From NCBI GenBank assembly GCA_037349315.1, contig JBAIAC010000068.1, positions 18,133,001 to 18,197,000 of the forward strand: a stretch of 64,000 bases of DNA, given 5' to 3'. The position numbers were made by a program, and so were the translations under genes. The DNA comes from Chelydra serpentina (taxonomy: Eukaryota > Chordata > Testudines > Chelydridae). Shown here one piece after another: positions 20,441-31,808 of the stretch (its first letter is position 1; each line of letters begins with the position of its first letter). A model generated the notes under the pieces. That model made no database searches. It was given only the letters and a program-made list of their open reading frames with translations, and was not told the DNA's origin.

Positions 20441-21987
20441 GAGAAGAAACCCACTATGAAGATTCTCTGCTCTTTTATACTTCTGCAGCCTCTTAGTATA
20501 CTGACCATCACAGGCTACTGCAGAAAACAAAACACGAATAAAATTACTTCCCCATGCGGTACAGCTTGCAGCAATTTTTCATGAATTCTGAGTGTCTACG
20601 AACCTTCCCTTTGCCATGGGAAGCATAGTAACCCTGACCATTAAGATGTCTACAGAATCACCCAGAGGCTTTATATACCCTGAATGTAGGAGGATCCCTT
20701 GAGATGTTGTTTCTTGCTGAACTTCCTCAATGCCTTTTGGCAACTCAAAAAGTTATAATGCTATATATCTCCGCATCTTTGATCATCCTCAAATTCTAAG
20801 ATGGCGTAAAAGGAATCAAAAGCATCAGCATGCATCCATTTGTGGATGAAGAATGCTAGCAGCAGATAGTGCAATTTTTTGTGGGATGGGCCAGAGGGGT
20901 TGAATTCATGAATGACCAACCACAACCTAAGAGGGGTCTCAAAACGTTGTTAAAGAGAGAGACTAATTCATCTCATTCTGCAATAATGACTGTGCCTATG
21001 CAATCAGTGCCATTTTACAATGATCCACACATTCTATTTTGCTCGTCTTAAAGCATTTAATTTGTACCCTCTCTGTTCACTTGTAATATATTTGTCTTAA
21101 AAAGACAAGCTCATTTTCTGAAGTGTCCATCATACCAGTACCGTGCTTGCCAGGTGTGTTGGGGCTGCTCTGGTTTCACATGGTGAATAATAAGGAAAAG
21201 TAATAAATGGTTTGGGGGGGTGTTAAATATCTTCAGGGTGTTTTTTTCCACATTAGTCTGCATATAGTAACAAATGTCAGTTACAGACTCAGACCAAGAA
21301 AGAGATGCAGAGAGGCAAAATCCAAGTACATATCAGCTTTCTATGCAAATCAAAACATGCAAAGGCAGCAAAAAGTTAGGGTTGAGTAGGACAAGGAGGA
21401 TTGTTCAGTCTGTGGGTTCCTGTTTGCAATAATGACAATGTGTGTGTGGTTTTCTTTTCTTCTCTTGAGTTTGAATACACAGTCAGCAGATGCTTATTTA
21501 ACTCACTTCAAGATCTTGGCAGAGAGCCTTAAGTTTTTTCAGATAAGTATAGTTAGAGTGGATCTACTTAATCACTCCAGAAAGGACAGAATGACCCACA
21601 CTCAGCTTCTGATCTGATTTATAAAATAATTATATGAAATAGAATAAAGTAGTGGGCTGATACGATGGTGGTCACATAACATCCCTGCAATGATCAAGCA
21701 CAAGGCTCAGAAGAGAGACAATGCAGCCTAATTGGACGGCACAGGGTAAGGATCCTGCCTTCCCTGTAACATCAACCCTGTATGTTAGGGTCACAACATT
21801 AAATTTACAACTGTAGAAAGCAGTTCAAGCAGGGAAGGATGGGGTAAAATGGAGCCCAGCTGGGGCCATCCTTGTCTCCAGACCCAGAACTACGCCTGGG
21901 AGACGCCCACAAAACTAGGGGGACACAAGGACTCATTCAGTATCTATCCACCCCTCCCAAATCAGCGGAGTTCACTCTGGATGTGTG
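20441..21987. other. Unannotated stretch
   Basis: No recognisable repeat or coding segment. Short homopolymers only. Confidence 0.4.
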
Positions 21988-22135
21988 CCTCTCCCCTACC
22001 CTGTGTCTGTGTAGTCCATCAGGCTGTAATATCTTTAGGGCAGGAACGGTCTCTTATTCTGTGTTTGAACAGTACCCAGCACAAAGGGGGTCCGTTCTCA
22101 GCTGGACACTAGGCACCGCCATAATACACATGATT
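21988..22135 (+). mobile_element. L3/MIR-type tail fragment
   Basis: 'TAGGGCAGGAACGGTCTCTT' and 'GTGTTTGAACAGTACCCAGC' match the conserved 3' tail shared by old reptile L3/MIR elements, also seen at 24966 and 36390. Confidence 0.5.
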
Positions 22136-22558
22136 AATCTGTTCATTTCAGTGGAGCGCACGCTTCCTCTTTGACAATCCTATGTGACCAGCTACCCTTC
22201 CTGCTGACTCGGAGACTGGTTGCTCAAAGAGCGGAGCTTCCTCAATTCCCACTCACTTCAGTTGGCATCGAGAGCACTCAAACACTTCCGGGAGGCACTT
22301 AGTACTTTGTAGTGCTGGCCCCCTACTAAACATATTGTTGACATTATTCCACTAGGCTAATGCATTGGTCCAAACCACAGCAGGGTGTCTCCCAGGCAAC
22401 GCTGAGGATCTAGTTTTAAACAGGCCTATGCAGATCGAGTGCTTGGTCTTTAGCAGAGAGACAGGAATACTTAATAAAGGTGATTTTCGTGGCTTCCTTT
22501 AAGGAATCCATGGCCACATACATACGAGGACCACACTCCTCAGCAAAACAATCTCTGT

Positions 22559-22831
22559 GGGTGTGTCTACACTGCAATTAAACATCTGCAGTTGGCCCAT
22601 GTCAGCTCACTCGGGTTCATGGGGCTTGAACTGTGAGGCTGTTTAGTTGCAGTGTAGCTGTTTTGGCTCTGGCTGTAGCCTAGGGTCTGGGACCCCACGA
22701 GTAGAGAGGATTCCAGAGCCCGGCCTCCAGTTCGAGCCCAAATATCTACACTGCAAGTAAAGAGCCCGGCAGCCTGAGCCAGCTGACACAGGCCAGTCGT
22801 GGGTGTTTAACTGAAGTGTAGATGTACCCTT
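22559..22831. mobile_element. Harbinger-type MITE
   Basis: GTGTGTCTACACTGCAATTA at the left is inverted as TTTAACTGAAGTGTAGATGTACCC at the right (shown here to 24 positions, key part GTGTAGATGTACCC). Interior GAGCC/GGCTC blocks resemble the MITE at 8887. The minus frame 22643-22921 is a shadow. Confidence 0.65.
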
Positions 22832-22834
22832 GAT

Positions 22835-23012
22835 GCCTCTGCTCCTCATCTGTAAAATGGAGATAATATAATACTTCCTATGTCTGTCTTCTCTATTTAG
22901 ATTGTATGCTCTCTGTGGCAAGGAATGTATTTGAACAGGCCTCCAATATTGCTTGGAGCTTCCAGGTACTGCTATAATATCAATAATTATAATACTAGGA
23001 ACAAGGGGATTA
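22835..23012 (+). mobile_element. MIR/L3-type tail fragment
   Basis: 'TCCTCATCTGTAAAATGGAG' is followed by 'TTTAGATTGTATGCTCTCTG', 'TGAACAGGCCTCCAATATTG' and an ATAATATCAATAATTATAAT tail. This is the usual order of a MIR-like SINE 3' half. Confidence 0.55.
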
Positions 23013-23021
23013 GATATATAT

Positions 23022-23130
23022 TAGGCCCAAATTCAAGAAAACACTTAACCATGTGCTTAACTCTAAACATGCATATGAATCCAATTAAATTAAGCACATG
23101 CTTAAGTGCTTTGTGGATAGGGAGTGCTCC
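23022..23130. repeat. Palindromic 'CACTTAACCATGTGCTTAA' repeat
   Basis: The left arm 'AAACACTTAACCATGTGCTT' is inverted as 'AAGCACATGCTTAAGTGCTT' at 23092-23111. Same family as 4577 and 13712. Confidence 0.55.
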
Positions 23131-23693
23131 CTGAAATAGGAGCTATAATTAGGAGGATAAAACACAAATCGCATGTGCACTGCGTCTGCCCAGTGAAAGG
23201 AAACAAAAGGGGCTTTCTGAGTGAATGGGCCTTGCTGCACATGCTCAGACACCAGATGATGAGCACAGTACAAGAATCAGAATTGAACTCATTTCAGTGA
23301 AAACTACATTTGCTAGCCTTTTGCTTTTCAAAAATGATAGTCACAAAGATTTACCAGCAGCAAACTTGCATTTTGAGGGGTGTTCTCCTGCAAGTTCCTA
23401 CTGAAAACCTTCAGCGCCTAAATCCATTGATCCTTGACTAATCAGCGACACACAGCATGCTCTCTCCAGCCTCACCCAATGCACACTGGAAATATTCGCA
23501 TGGACCACAATGGATGCTGCACCAGGCCTTTATAGTCCAAGGGGTGAGCCCCAAGAGCTAGAAATTTAACCCATGTTTCAACAAGTCACAGTGCACAGCA
23601 TTGCTAGCCAATTTATCTGGTGTCGTCTTTATTTAGTTATTTACTTTTGAACTGTGGAATAATCCCATCTACAAAATTCTTTTATATGGGTTC
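23131..23693. other. Unannotated stretch
   Basis: Nothing recognised. Confidence 0.4.
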
Positions 23694-23815
23694 ATAGGTT
23701 TTAAAGCCAGAAGGGGCTAAGAGATCATCTAGCCTGACCCCCTCTATACCACAGCCCAGCCCATTTCACCCCATCCCTCCTGTATTGAGCCTGCTGTGTG
23801 GGATGAAGGAGAAAA
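23694..23815 (-). mobile_element. CR1 LINE 3' end, antisense
   Basis: 'TTAAAGCCAGAAGGGGCTAA' and 'GATCATCTAGCCTGACCCCC' are the antisense of the CR1 terminal region. The 5' part of the element is missing. Confidence 0.8.
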
Positions 23816-24534
23816 TGTTGGGTTTTCTTCCATGTAGCCAAAACCAATGAAATGCCTTGTTCCTAAATTCCAAGTGATCCCTTTAGGTGCTTTCATTATT
23901 GAATCGCCAGCTCATTTACCAGGACAAACTGTGCGTTTTAGTCCCTGCACAAAAGAGCAGGCATCTCCAACCAAACCTTGCAGACCAAGTGCAGCATAAT
24001 TAATTGAACCTTCCGCTACTCAAATGTTCTCCTGACTGAAAACTCAATGCTAATAAGGAGCCTTGGAGAAAAAAAGTGTGTTGCTCTCTGATGTCAAATG
24101 GACTAATTTTAACCTGCTATCTAATGACTTTCAGACTAACAGGCTTTAAAGAACCTACAAAGCCAACAAAGGGTTTTTAAATGTCCCTTTCCCAAACAGC
24201 GTTCTCGGCTGATGAAGGCATCTAAATGCATGAGGATGCAGTCTCTCCACCAAGATTACTGGGTGCAAAGACTGAAGTGCCAATTGTATTTTAACTTTGT
24301 CAGCCATTAGACCCATGTGCAAGGAAGAGCCAGGTAATGCAGATTTGAAAGACCAATCTCAGCCACTCAGAAACACTAACAGGTTCTGAATTCATTGCAG
24401 CCTGTGAGGAAATTGAGCTTGGTGTCAATGTGTGCTCAGTGAATAGATCTGCTCCCTGCACAGTTGCAGCCCAAACTGCACATAAGGTGTTAGGCTATAT
24501 TTCAAAGAGGGTGAACAACAACATGACCATTATC
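23816..24534. other. Unannotated stretch
   Basis: No repeat or gene recognised. Confidence 0.4.
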
Positions 24535-25112
24535 CACAACACCATTGCTTAGCATCCCTCTACTGGCTCCCTCGTCCCACTGCATTGAACACAAGCTCCT
24601 TGTCTTCACCTTTAAAGCCCAGCATGATTTGGCCCCCCTCTCCTATCAGATCCACTAGCTTACCAAGTCACTGCCCCCTGCCTTTGCTCGGCCAAGCATC
24701 CCAGCCCTGCTTAGCCACTTCTCACTCGAGCACCTTTGTGCTTCTTCTCCTGCTGCCTGCCCAAGCGTGGGGCAAACTCCCCCGGCAAAGTTTGTGAAGC
24801 AGCCACATTTTATCCTCTTTCAAATCATTCTTTAAAGCCCACCATTGCTAGGATGACCACAGATCACGCCTGTCATCAGTTGGGCACATGGCAAGCGGTG
24901 ACATTTTGTTCTCTTCTAAACTCTGTTCATTGTATTGTTACCTGGGCCTTTCAATCCATTGGTTTGTCCACCCCTGTTGTGAGCTCCCTGGGGCAGGGAC
25001 GGTCTTCTTTGTTACGTATCTGAAGAGTGCCTTGACAATCAAGGCCCCATTGTGCAAGGGAGGCTCCCCTGTACCACTACAATATAAATAACTCACTATT
25101 ACTATTATTACT
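24535..25112 (+). mobile_element. L3/L2-like LINE, ORF2 end and 3' tail
   Basis: Broken-frame reverse transcriptase C-terminus. 'SLYWLPRPTALN' near 24558-24595 continues after a frameshift as 'KLLVFTFKAQHDLAPLSY'. Further on comes a 'CPSVGQTPPAKFVKQPHF'-like stretch near 24770-24815, then the 'GGGGCAGGGACGGTCTTCTT' tail and a terminal ACTATTACTATTATTACTG repeat. The same family in antisense is at 1518-1880. Confidence 0.65.
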
Positions 25113-25290
25113 GTCTTTCCTCACTTTGAATACTGCCTTCCTGTTTGGTCACTTCATCTCCAAAAAGGGCCTAGCTAAAAAGGTTCGGATAAAAGTAATA
25201 ATGGCAATTAGATGCATGGGAGAGAGGGATTCAAGAAGAGGGGAGACTGAAAATATTAGAACTATGTCGTTTTGAAAGATTCAAGGTGAA
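25113..25290 (+). mobile_element. CR1-like LINE fragment, pol C-terminal
   Basis: 'GAATACTGCCTTCCTGTTTG' encodes an EYCLPVW motif near the end of CR1 pol, followed by a decayed equivalent of the 'KVQRRA' region. Short and frame-broken. Confidence 0.55.
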
Positions 25291-25344
25291 ATTCACTCCT
25301 GTGCAGAGCCCTAAGCACGATTTAGAAGTGGGCTGTAGAGATGG

Positions 25345-25835
25345 TCTAGCAATTAAGTCACTAGCATGGGACTTTGGAGATGGGTTTAGTTTCCTCATTT
25401 GTCAGACTTCCTATGTGATCCTGAGCAAGTCACTTAGGGTACGTCTATACTTACGCGTCGGAGGAGTCCAATCGATCTTCTGGGTTCGATTTATCGCGTC
25501 TTGTCTAGATGCGATAAATCGAACCAGGAAGTGCTCCCCCGTTGACGCTTGTAATCCTACTCCGCGAACGGAGTAGGCGGAGTCGACGGGGGAGCCTGCG
25601 CGCCACGTGTGGACCCCGGGTAAGTACCTTTTCATTCGAACTAAGATACTTCGACTTCAGCTACGTTATTCACGTAGCTGAAGTTGCGTATCTTAGTTCG
25701 AATTGGGGGGTTAGTGTAGACCAGCCCTTAGTCTCTCTGTGCCTAGGTTCCCCATCTATAAAACAAGGGTGATAGCACTTCCCTGCTACAGAGGGGTATT
25801 GTGAGAATAAATACATTGAAGAGTGACACACAGTA
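25345..25835 (+). mobile_element. MIR-like SINE split by a Harbinger MITE
   Basis: The left part (25345-25436) ends 'GATCCTGAGCAAGTCACTTA'. The right part (25728-25835) continues 'GTCTCTCTGTGCCTAGGTTC' and 'CCCATCTATAAAACAAGGGT'. Joined, they give the normal MIR order, so the intervening element inserted into the MIR. Confidence 0.75.
25437..25727. mobile_element. Harbinger-type MITE with TTA target duplication
   Basis: 291 bp from GGGTACGTCTATACTTACG to GTGTAGACCAGCCC, flanked by TTA on both sides (25434-25436 and 25728-25730). The MIR it interrupts confirms the boundaries. A 3-bp TTA duplication is the Harbinger/PIF hallmark. Interior palindromes include GATTTATCGCGTC with its inverse, and CTTCAGCTACGTTATTC with its inverse. 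A close relative is at 55451-55736. Confidence 0.88.
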
Positions 25836-25984
25836 AATACCTTAGATTTAAGTCCTTAGAATACTCAGTTACTCTTTCCCATTGCACATGCCTTCAATGA
25901 ACTTAAAAGGCAATATATTGAAAAGAAACATATTTTGCACATATACTTAACCTGTGGAACTCCCCACCACAGGAGATGAATATA

Positions 25985-26195
25985 GTACAAAATTATTTTA
26001 CATGTATATAGCACATTTCTCCTCAGAATCTCAACAGGATTTATAGTAATTAATTTACTCCTGTGAGGTAGATATTATCCTTATTTTATTACATGAGCAA
26101 ACTGGGGCACAGAGAGATTAATGTGCCCCAGTTCCCACAAGAAGTGTGTGGCAGAACTAAAAAACAGAACTCCAGTCTCTTAGTACACAGCATTA
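25985..26195 (+). mobile_element. MIR-like SINE
   Basis: 'CCTGTGAGGTAGATATTATC', 'AAACTGGGGCACAGAGAGAT' and 'GTGTGGCAGAACTAAAAAAC' then 'GAACTCCAGTCTCTTAGTAC': full MIR motif order. Confidence 0.7.
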
Positions 26196-26235
26196 GGAGC
26201 CAAGTGGGAATTTTCTGTAATATTTTTATGAAACC

Positions 26236-26800
26236 TGTTTGTGCCTCAGTTTTCCCTATACATAGTAATGTTACCCAGTGGGTGGGAAAGGACTGTTTGC
26301 TCTCAGGGCAGGCTAAGGGACATAGGTATGAATGTCACCTTACTGTCTGGGCCACTGGAAAAAGACTAGCCAAGGCCAACCTCATATCAATGCAGAATCC
26401 GTGATGACAACGGCAAAGCCAATCACCAATACACTGACACCTAGCAACCAACAATCCAGAGGAAGATGGAATTCCCCAAGACTCAGCAGGGAAGCTGAGT
26501 GACACTCACCAGCCCAGGAACAAAGAACTGGAGAGGTATGAGGTACGGGGAGAAGTGTTGGCTGATGGCAGGAGTCAGGGCTCTCACCTGGGATCTGACA
26601 AAGGAAGTCAGACAGAGACAGACAGAGACTGGACAATGATCACTACAGGTTGACCGGGCTTTTCGCTAACCAGAATAGACCTGGGCTATGGTCTAACCTT
26701 CCTTTCTCTATGCTCACCTAAGGACTTCCTATGCTGTGTTCCAGTCAACTAATAAATCCTACATTTTGACAACTTTGTTCGAGTGTCACTTGCTTCAGTC
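26236..26800 (+). mobile_element. Probable solo LTR of an endogenous retroelement
   Basis: Starts near TGTTTGTGCCTCAGTTTTCC and contains 'CAACAATCCAGAGGAAGATG'-type sequence. Toward the 3' side it has an AATAAA signal ('CTAATAAATCCTACATTTTG', about 26749-26768), then 'ACTTTGTTCGAGTGTCACTT'. This layout, U3-like then a polyadenylation signal, fits an LTR, and I recognise the sequence as a turtle LTR family. No internal gag/pol/env follows. It abuts a shortened hAT element at about 26803 without a clear target duplication. Confidence 0.6.
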
Positions 26801-26802
26801 TC

Positions 26803-27595
26803 CAGAACGAACTGAAGTGAAATGAGAGCCCCAGCTGAAATATTGTGAACCTTGTTTTATTGTGCAATTGTGAAAGTGTACTTGTGTTTTAAGACTTGAA
26901 TAGTGTAAGTAGCGACTAATAAAGGACATATTTAAGGAGACACCAGGGATATCTATTGAACCCCTATCTATGCACCAATATAAAAGAAATACTGTCACTT
27001 CTTTTGCCATGCTTAACACACAATGTTTGATGACTTTCTAAAACTGCGGAACATTGACTTTTGCTCTCCCTAATACTGTTTGTTTTCCCCTTTAGGAAAT
27101 AAAAGATGCCCCTTAAGATGCCTGCAGGAGCGCAGTATTGCAATCTGGTTTGCAGCAAGGGGCAAATTTGATGGGAAAATATCTGAAACAGAACATAAAC
27201 TTGTTGAACTAAAGGACTGGGGTTAACATTCTAAGGCTGTCATCTCCTGTAACACAATTTAAGACTGGTCTGCCCAATGTTGGTGCAGAGTTCAAATGCC
27301 TTGATGTTAGTACATTTCAGTTATTCTTAAAATTTAAAAGTTTCTATAAGCTCAGAGGCTATGATTTTTTTTATTTGCTTATATATGGCATGAATAAATA
27401 CAGATTTACAGATCCTAGCGTGCCAATTTATCATCTTATATGACAGGGATAAATCATGCATGCAAATTGTGCATCAAAGTCATGAAATGGGCTACAAATG
27501 CAATAAGAATACGGTATTCAAAAGTTTAACAAGTGGGGGGGGGGGTGCTGAAGATGCTCTTCGCCTGTGGAGCCATTTGGTCTAGGTCTGGCCCT
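26803..27595 (+). mobile_element. Shortened hAT element, copy 1 (5' end lost)
   Basis: Homologous over its whole length to 47164-47977, same orientation, roughly 85% alike by eye. Both have 'GAACGAACTGAAGTGA' at the left and 'CCATTTGGTCTAGG..GGCCCTG'-type sequence at the right. A short start resembling a hAT N-terminus lies near 27107 (ATGCCCCTTAAGATG). The rest of the transposase is deleted. The 3' end GGTCTGGCCCTG is followed by CCAAGCAG. The 5' terminus is replaced by LTR sequence. Confidence 0.7.
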
Positions 27596-27690
27596 GCCAA
27601 GCAGTCACACCTAAATGCAAGATAGAACCGATTGTTTAGCATAAGTAGTTAACATGTACTAAAATGGACCATTCAAGGTAGAATGTCTAC
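27596..27690. mobile_element. Right half of an interrupted Penelope-like repeat
   Basis: 'CCAAGCAGTCACACCTAAAT' and 'GATTGTTTAGCATAAGTAGT' belong to a turtle repeat whose preceding sequence ('CAGGTCTGGGAAAG') is found at 46991-47004. CCAAGCAG is also the last 8 bases of that left half. Confidence 0.6.
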
Positions 27691-28260
27691 AACTACACCG
27701 CATGCACTCAGGACAGGCAGCTGTGTTCCTTCTTTTTGCTAGAGGGGAAGGCTAAACCTCTGCATATGGACTTTACTTCGCCCTTCACAGATTAAAAGAC
27801 AGCTCATCGGTGCTGCAATTTTCTCCATTGCATAAAATCTCCTCCTGACAAGCCTTTCTGCATGGTCTCTCATGCTGGAGCAAACAGGCCATGTGTGGTG
27901 TTTTGGTTTGTCTGAAGATCTGAGGTTATGGTTAACTTCTAACAACAGTGAGGTTCTAAAACATTGTAAAAGAACAAGTTAGATTTTTTCCTCCTGACAA
28001 AAAGTCACATGATGTGATGATGATGTGTCAGATACTCATTGCATAATGGCTATAGAATGCAGCTATATTTCAAGTCAGAACTGCTTGGTTTTATTCCACC
28101 TATGGTAATAAACTGACCAGTGTGGGTGTTTTCACACTGCCATCTCTAGATGGAAGCTGAACTTCCTAGTTATTTGTCACAGGTCATATCCCATTAATAC
28201 TTAGCAAAGATGTTCCTCAAGCAGAGAAGGCTGTGTACATAGAGCAGAAGGATTAGATTT
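27691..28260. other. Unannotated stretch
   Basis: A short GATGATGATG run near 28015. Nothing else recognised. Confidence 0.4.
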
Positions 28261-28263
28261 GAG

Positions 28264-28703
28264 TAGAGCTGACTGGGAAATGGTTTTTTGAGAATTCCCA
28301 TGAGAATATTTGAGATTTTGAAAAAAATATGTCCCACCTGGAATTGGGACAAAAAACAAAATCTTAAAAAATTTTGCAAACCAAAAATTAGCTCAGATCA
28401 ACTGAAACATTTCATTTCAATGCTGAAACATTTTCTTTTGATTTTAAACTTTATTTTTGTTACTTTTTTTCTATAAATTAAGTTAAATTTCAAAATAAAG
28501 TTGTATCAACTCCAAAAAATTAGAACTTCTCGTTTAGAAAATGTTGAAAGTCGAGGGTCTTTTGATAATTTTGAAAATATATTTTCAATTTTTTTGTTTA
28601 AGAGGGAAATTTGTTCCAACCATTCTTTTCCTGTGAACGGTTTCAACGAATCAGCATTTTCCAATGAAAACGCCTTTAATCAAGAAATTCCCACCCCGCT
28701 CTA
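28264..28703. mobile_element. AT-rich MITE with TAGAGCTG termini
   Basis: Second copy of the family at 3335-3749. Begins TAGAGCTGACTGGGAAATGG and ends 'CCACCCCGCTCTA', with the same A/T-rich interior ('TGAAACATTTCATTTCAATG'). Frames on both strands at 28194-28704 are low-complexity artefacts. Confidence 0.65.
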
Positions 28704-30180
28704 GATCTGAGGTTTATCCCCACTGCTGCTGTGAAGCTCCAAGTGTCCAGGACACAATACATATGAGCTTAACTATGAGCTTCATGGTGACCTCTGGCTA
28801 CTTGCTTAATACAATCCAACTAAAAGGCTAGAATACTGGATTCTTCAGACACTGCTGTGATCTGCAACCAATCAGTCTCTTTCAATCTCTCCTGTTGGAG
28901 CTAGTCCACTTTGTATAAATATTAATTGAGCCAGAAACAAAGATTGGCTCTCTATAACCTGGTGGGTAGGAGCCTGAGGACCAAGTCCCTGCGCTGACTG
29001 ATTCAGTTCAGAGACCTGACCTGGGTTCTCCCACATCTGAGAAGACTGTCCCAACTACTGCTTAATCTGGGGCCTCTGTCTCTCTGTTTTTTTTACAATG
29101 AGTTTAAAAAGGCCTCATTTTCCTTCTGCATTGGAATGGAACCAAACTTCAAAACCTAGCACGCTTTTGCAAAACAGAATTGTTGTTTTCCAGCCAACCC
29201 TAGTTACTGCCCCTAATGCACGCTGTTAGTCACGGAGAAAAACAAATACATATTCTATGGCAGCCACTTCTAATGCCTGACAGCCTTATGGTGCGTAGCC
29301 CATCATGACAGAGCGGGTAGAGGGTTAAGCAGGGGCACCACACAGCCTAACAGTTCAATTCCCTCTGAGCGAAATCATAAAATACCTTGTCTTCTCCAAC
29401 AGGAAGTAGCTCTTTCTGTAGCACTGGGCTTTGCATTGTAAAGACACTGCTGGCCATGCAGCACTCTAGACTATTCTAGCTATTTCTTCACCGACAAAAA
29501 AATAAAATAAGGGGGGGGGGGTTGTTATTACCACATGAGAACTAATGTGTGTTAGCTCGCCCACACTAAAAACACAGCAGACACAAGTTGCTGCAGTTTT
29601 ACCCTGAGGTAGACAAGGCAAAGTCAACCATGGGCAGAAGGATAATGCGGACCTTGCTTAGTTACCTCATATTAAGCACTGCAGGTTTCTTGTCTCCACT
29701 TCCCATTTTACAAAGAAACAACTATCACACATTAGGCATCCTGGCATATGAACTCCGTCCTTTTGACAGTGAAGACAAAGCCTTGGACATAATGAACCAA
29801 ACCTTTTCTCCGGTGAAAACATCAAAGGGGGCTGGACACAAGCCAGCCCATGGTACAACTGACTGGTTGGGCCTGATTCTGAGTTCCCTTGCACTGGTGT
29901 CAGAAGTGGAGAGTTATGCCTGATACGAAAGCAGCATAGGATGGGAATCATGCAGTGCATCTGTCCCTTTCCCTAGGTATAAATGGAAATGCATCAGCAG
30001 CGGTTACTAACAGGACCTTGGTGCTGCTTCTTTCAGTGACGTTACATCTCAGAGCTTCAGGTTTCTCAACAACCCATCTTTGCGGGATAAGCCTTGTGTC
30101 CTTTTGTACTTGGCTTTGAAAAGGCTAAGGAGGGAGAGTGGGTCATTTTCTCTGCTCAGTGCCAGCATTGCTTTCTCTGG
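28704..30180. other. Unannotated stretch
   Basis: A poly-G run near 29511-29521. The frame 29588-29923 (plus) has no recognisable domain and a hydrophobic start typical of chance frames. Confidence 0.4.
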
Positions 30181-30214
30181 GACCTTCAGAAGTGAAAGTA
30201 AGCGGCAAGAGCTG

Positions 30215-30675
30215 GTGCACCGTACCAGGGCGGATCGGCTTCCCCAGGCGCCATTTAAAGGACCTGAGGCTCCCAACAGCAGCTGGAGCCCTGGGCCCTT
30301 TAAATTGCTGCCAGAGCCCTGGGGTAGCAGTAGCGGGGCTCCGGCAGCGATTTAAAGGGCCCAGGGCGGTAGCGGCAACGGGAACCCCATCCCCAGACCC
30401 CTGCTGCTGGAGCCCTGGGGAAGTGGTGGTGGGGCTTCGGGGACAATTTAAAGGGCCCAGGGCTCAGCTGCAGCTACTGCCCCGGGCCCTTTCAACCACT
30501 GCCGGAGCCCCCGGCTGCCGCTGCTACCCCGGCTTGGGTGAGGGAGGGTAGGGGGAGAGGGGAGGAGAGGGGTGGCACTTACCGGTACAGGGCGGGCTGG
30601 GGCTGGCTCTGATCCCCAGCCCCGCCCCTTCCGCCCAAGGCCCCAGCCCAGCCCCGCACCGGTAAGTCGCTTCAG
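30215..30675. repeat. GC-rich palindromic repeat with GGGCCCTTTAAA units
   Basis: The unit 'GGGCCCTTTAAATTGCTGCC' and its inverse 'GCAGCGATTTAAAGGGCCC' recur, with CTGGAGCCCTGGG motifs. The right part has 'CTTACCGGTACAGGGCGGG' (about 30579) facing 'CCCCGCACCGGTAAG' (about 30652). It looks like a palindromic DNA-transposon remnant. The long GC-rich frames across it, up to 137 codons, follow from composition. Confidence 0.55.
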
Positions 30676-30679
30676 TTAC

Positions 30680-31550
30680 TTTCACCCCTGGGGACCTTGG
30701 ACCAGTATTGCTGACAGAATCCTGCTGGGGCAAAGGGAACGGAAGGAAGGAGAGAGAGACAGAGGCACACACAACAGAATGGCATGAAAGGAGAATAGTG
30801 GAGCAGAAATGACAGGAGATCCTCACATTAACAAAGGTAGCTGCTATGTACATGGCTAATGGCCGTACTCTGTGACTTCTGAGTCCAGGCCAACCCACAC
30901 AGAGACCCCATGTGGTAATGTAAACAGGTTTGAGGAAGGTGATATACTAATGTCAGATACCTTCCTGTACCTCAGCTTCCTGTTCTGCTGTGGTACACAC
31001 CAGAGTTGAGACTTTACACACACGAGTTTAAGCCAATAAGCGAGTAACACAAAAACTCTAAATCTATATATTTCATCTCTCTCTGTGTACATACATGCAT
31101 ACATTTACCTATAACCCTTGAAACAAGTGTAAATATTGTCAATAGCCATTCTTTTTAAAGACCATCAGTCGCTTTCCCCCCAGGTTAATACTTGTTACTG
31201 TCACAAGTTCAAATACAAAATATAATGATGTGCACAAACATACATGCCCTCCCCTAGGGCTCGTCTCTGGGTTGATTTACCCTTGCCAGGCTCTGTGGAA
31301 TGGTGTCCTACCCCTCTGCAGAGCACACAAGCATCTTAATGTTGAGAAACAAATGATAATCCCACAGTTTCCTTCAAACTTCCTTTGAGTGTCTGCAAGG
31401 ACAGGCTGCAGCAATGCCTTGTCCTTTTCATTTCCAGTGCGGGAGGGAGCCTGCTGTCTAAATCCCACAAGCTGAGAAGCCCTGGTACACAATCATTACA
31501 GCAGACCTTTGTCATCCTCACCCTGCTGCACACCACTGAACTCTTTGGTC
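30680..31550. other. Unannotated stretch
   Basis: No certain element. The minus-strand promoter-like segment just to the right (31555-31610) suggests that part of this region may belong to a minus-strand LTR, but I cannot place its ends. Confidence 0.35.
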
Positions 31551-31554
31551 TCAC

Positions 31555-31610
31555 TCCCACTCCTATTTATAAACTCTTCCCCCTCCCCTTGAGCACCCAT
31601 TGGTTCCACT
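31555..31610 (-). promoter_or_regulatory. CCAAT plus TATA arrangement, LTR-like
   Basis: On the minus strand a CCAAT (plus-strand ATTGG near 31598) lies about 30 bp upstream of a TATA-like GTTTATAAATAGG (about 31561-31573). Similar spacing is seen in the minus-strand LTR at 34996-35684. Evidence is positional only. Confidence 0.3.
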
Positions 31611-31681
31611 ATCAGAGACTGGCTCTGAGTGTGCCCTTCCAGGCGGCTTGCCCCCAATGGAAATCATATTATCTAGACCAG

Positions 31682-31808
31682 TGGTTCCCAGACTCAGTCC
31701 GCGGCTTGCTCAGGGTAAACCGCTGGCACACCGGGCCGGTTTGTTTACCTGCCGCCTCCGCAGGTACGGCCGCTCGTGGCTTCCACTGGCCGTTCTCGGT
31801 TGCCATTG
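31682..31808. mobile_element. hAT MITE, left half (CAGTGGTTCCCAGACT)
   Basis: Begins CAGTGGTTCCCAGACTCAGT and has 'CCGGGCCGGTTTGTTTACCT' and 'GCAGGTACGGCCGCTCGTGG'. These are the left arm of a hAT MITE family whose full copies are palindromic. The mirror-image right arm is missing, and another repeat begins here. Confidence 0.6.

Noticed and set aside
30080..30898. Pro/Gly-rich frames up to 137 codons
   Set aside because: Composition-driven frames on a palindromic GC-rich repeat.
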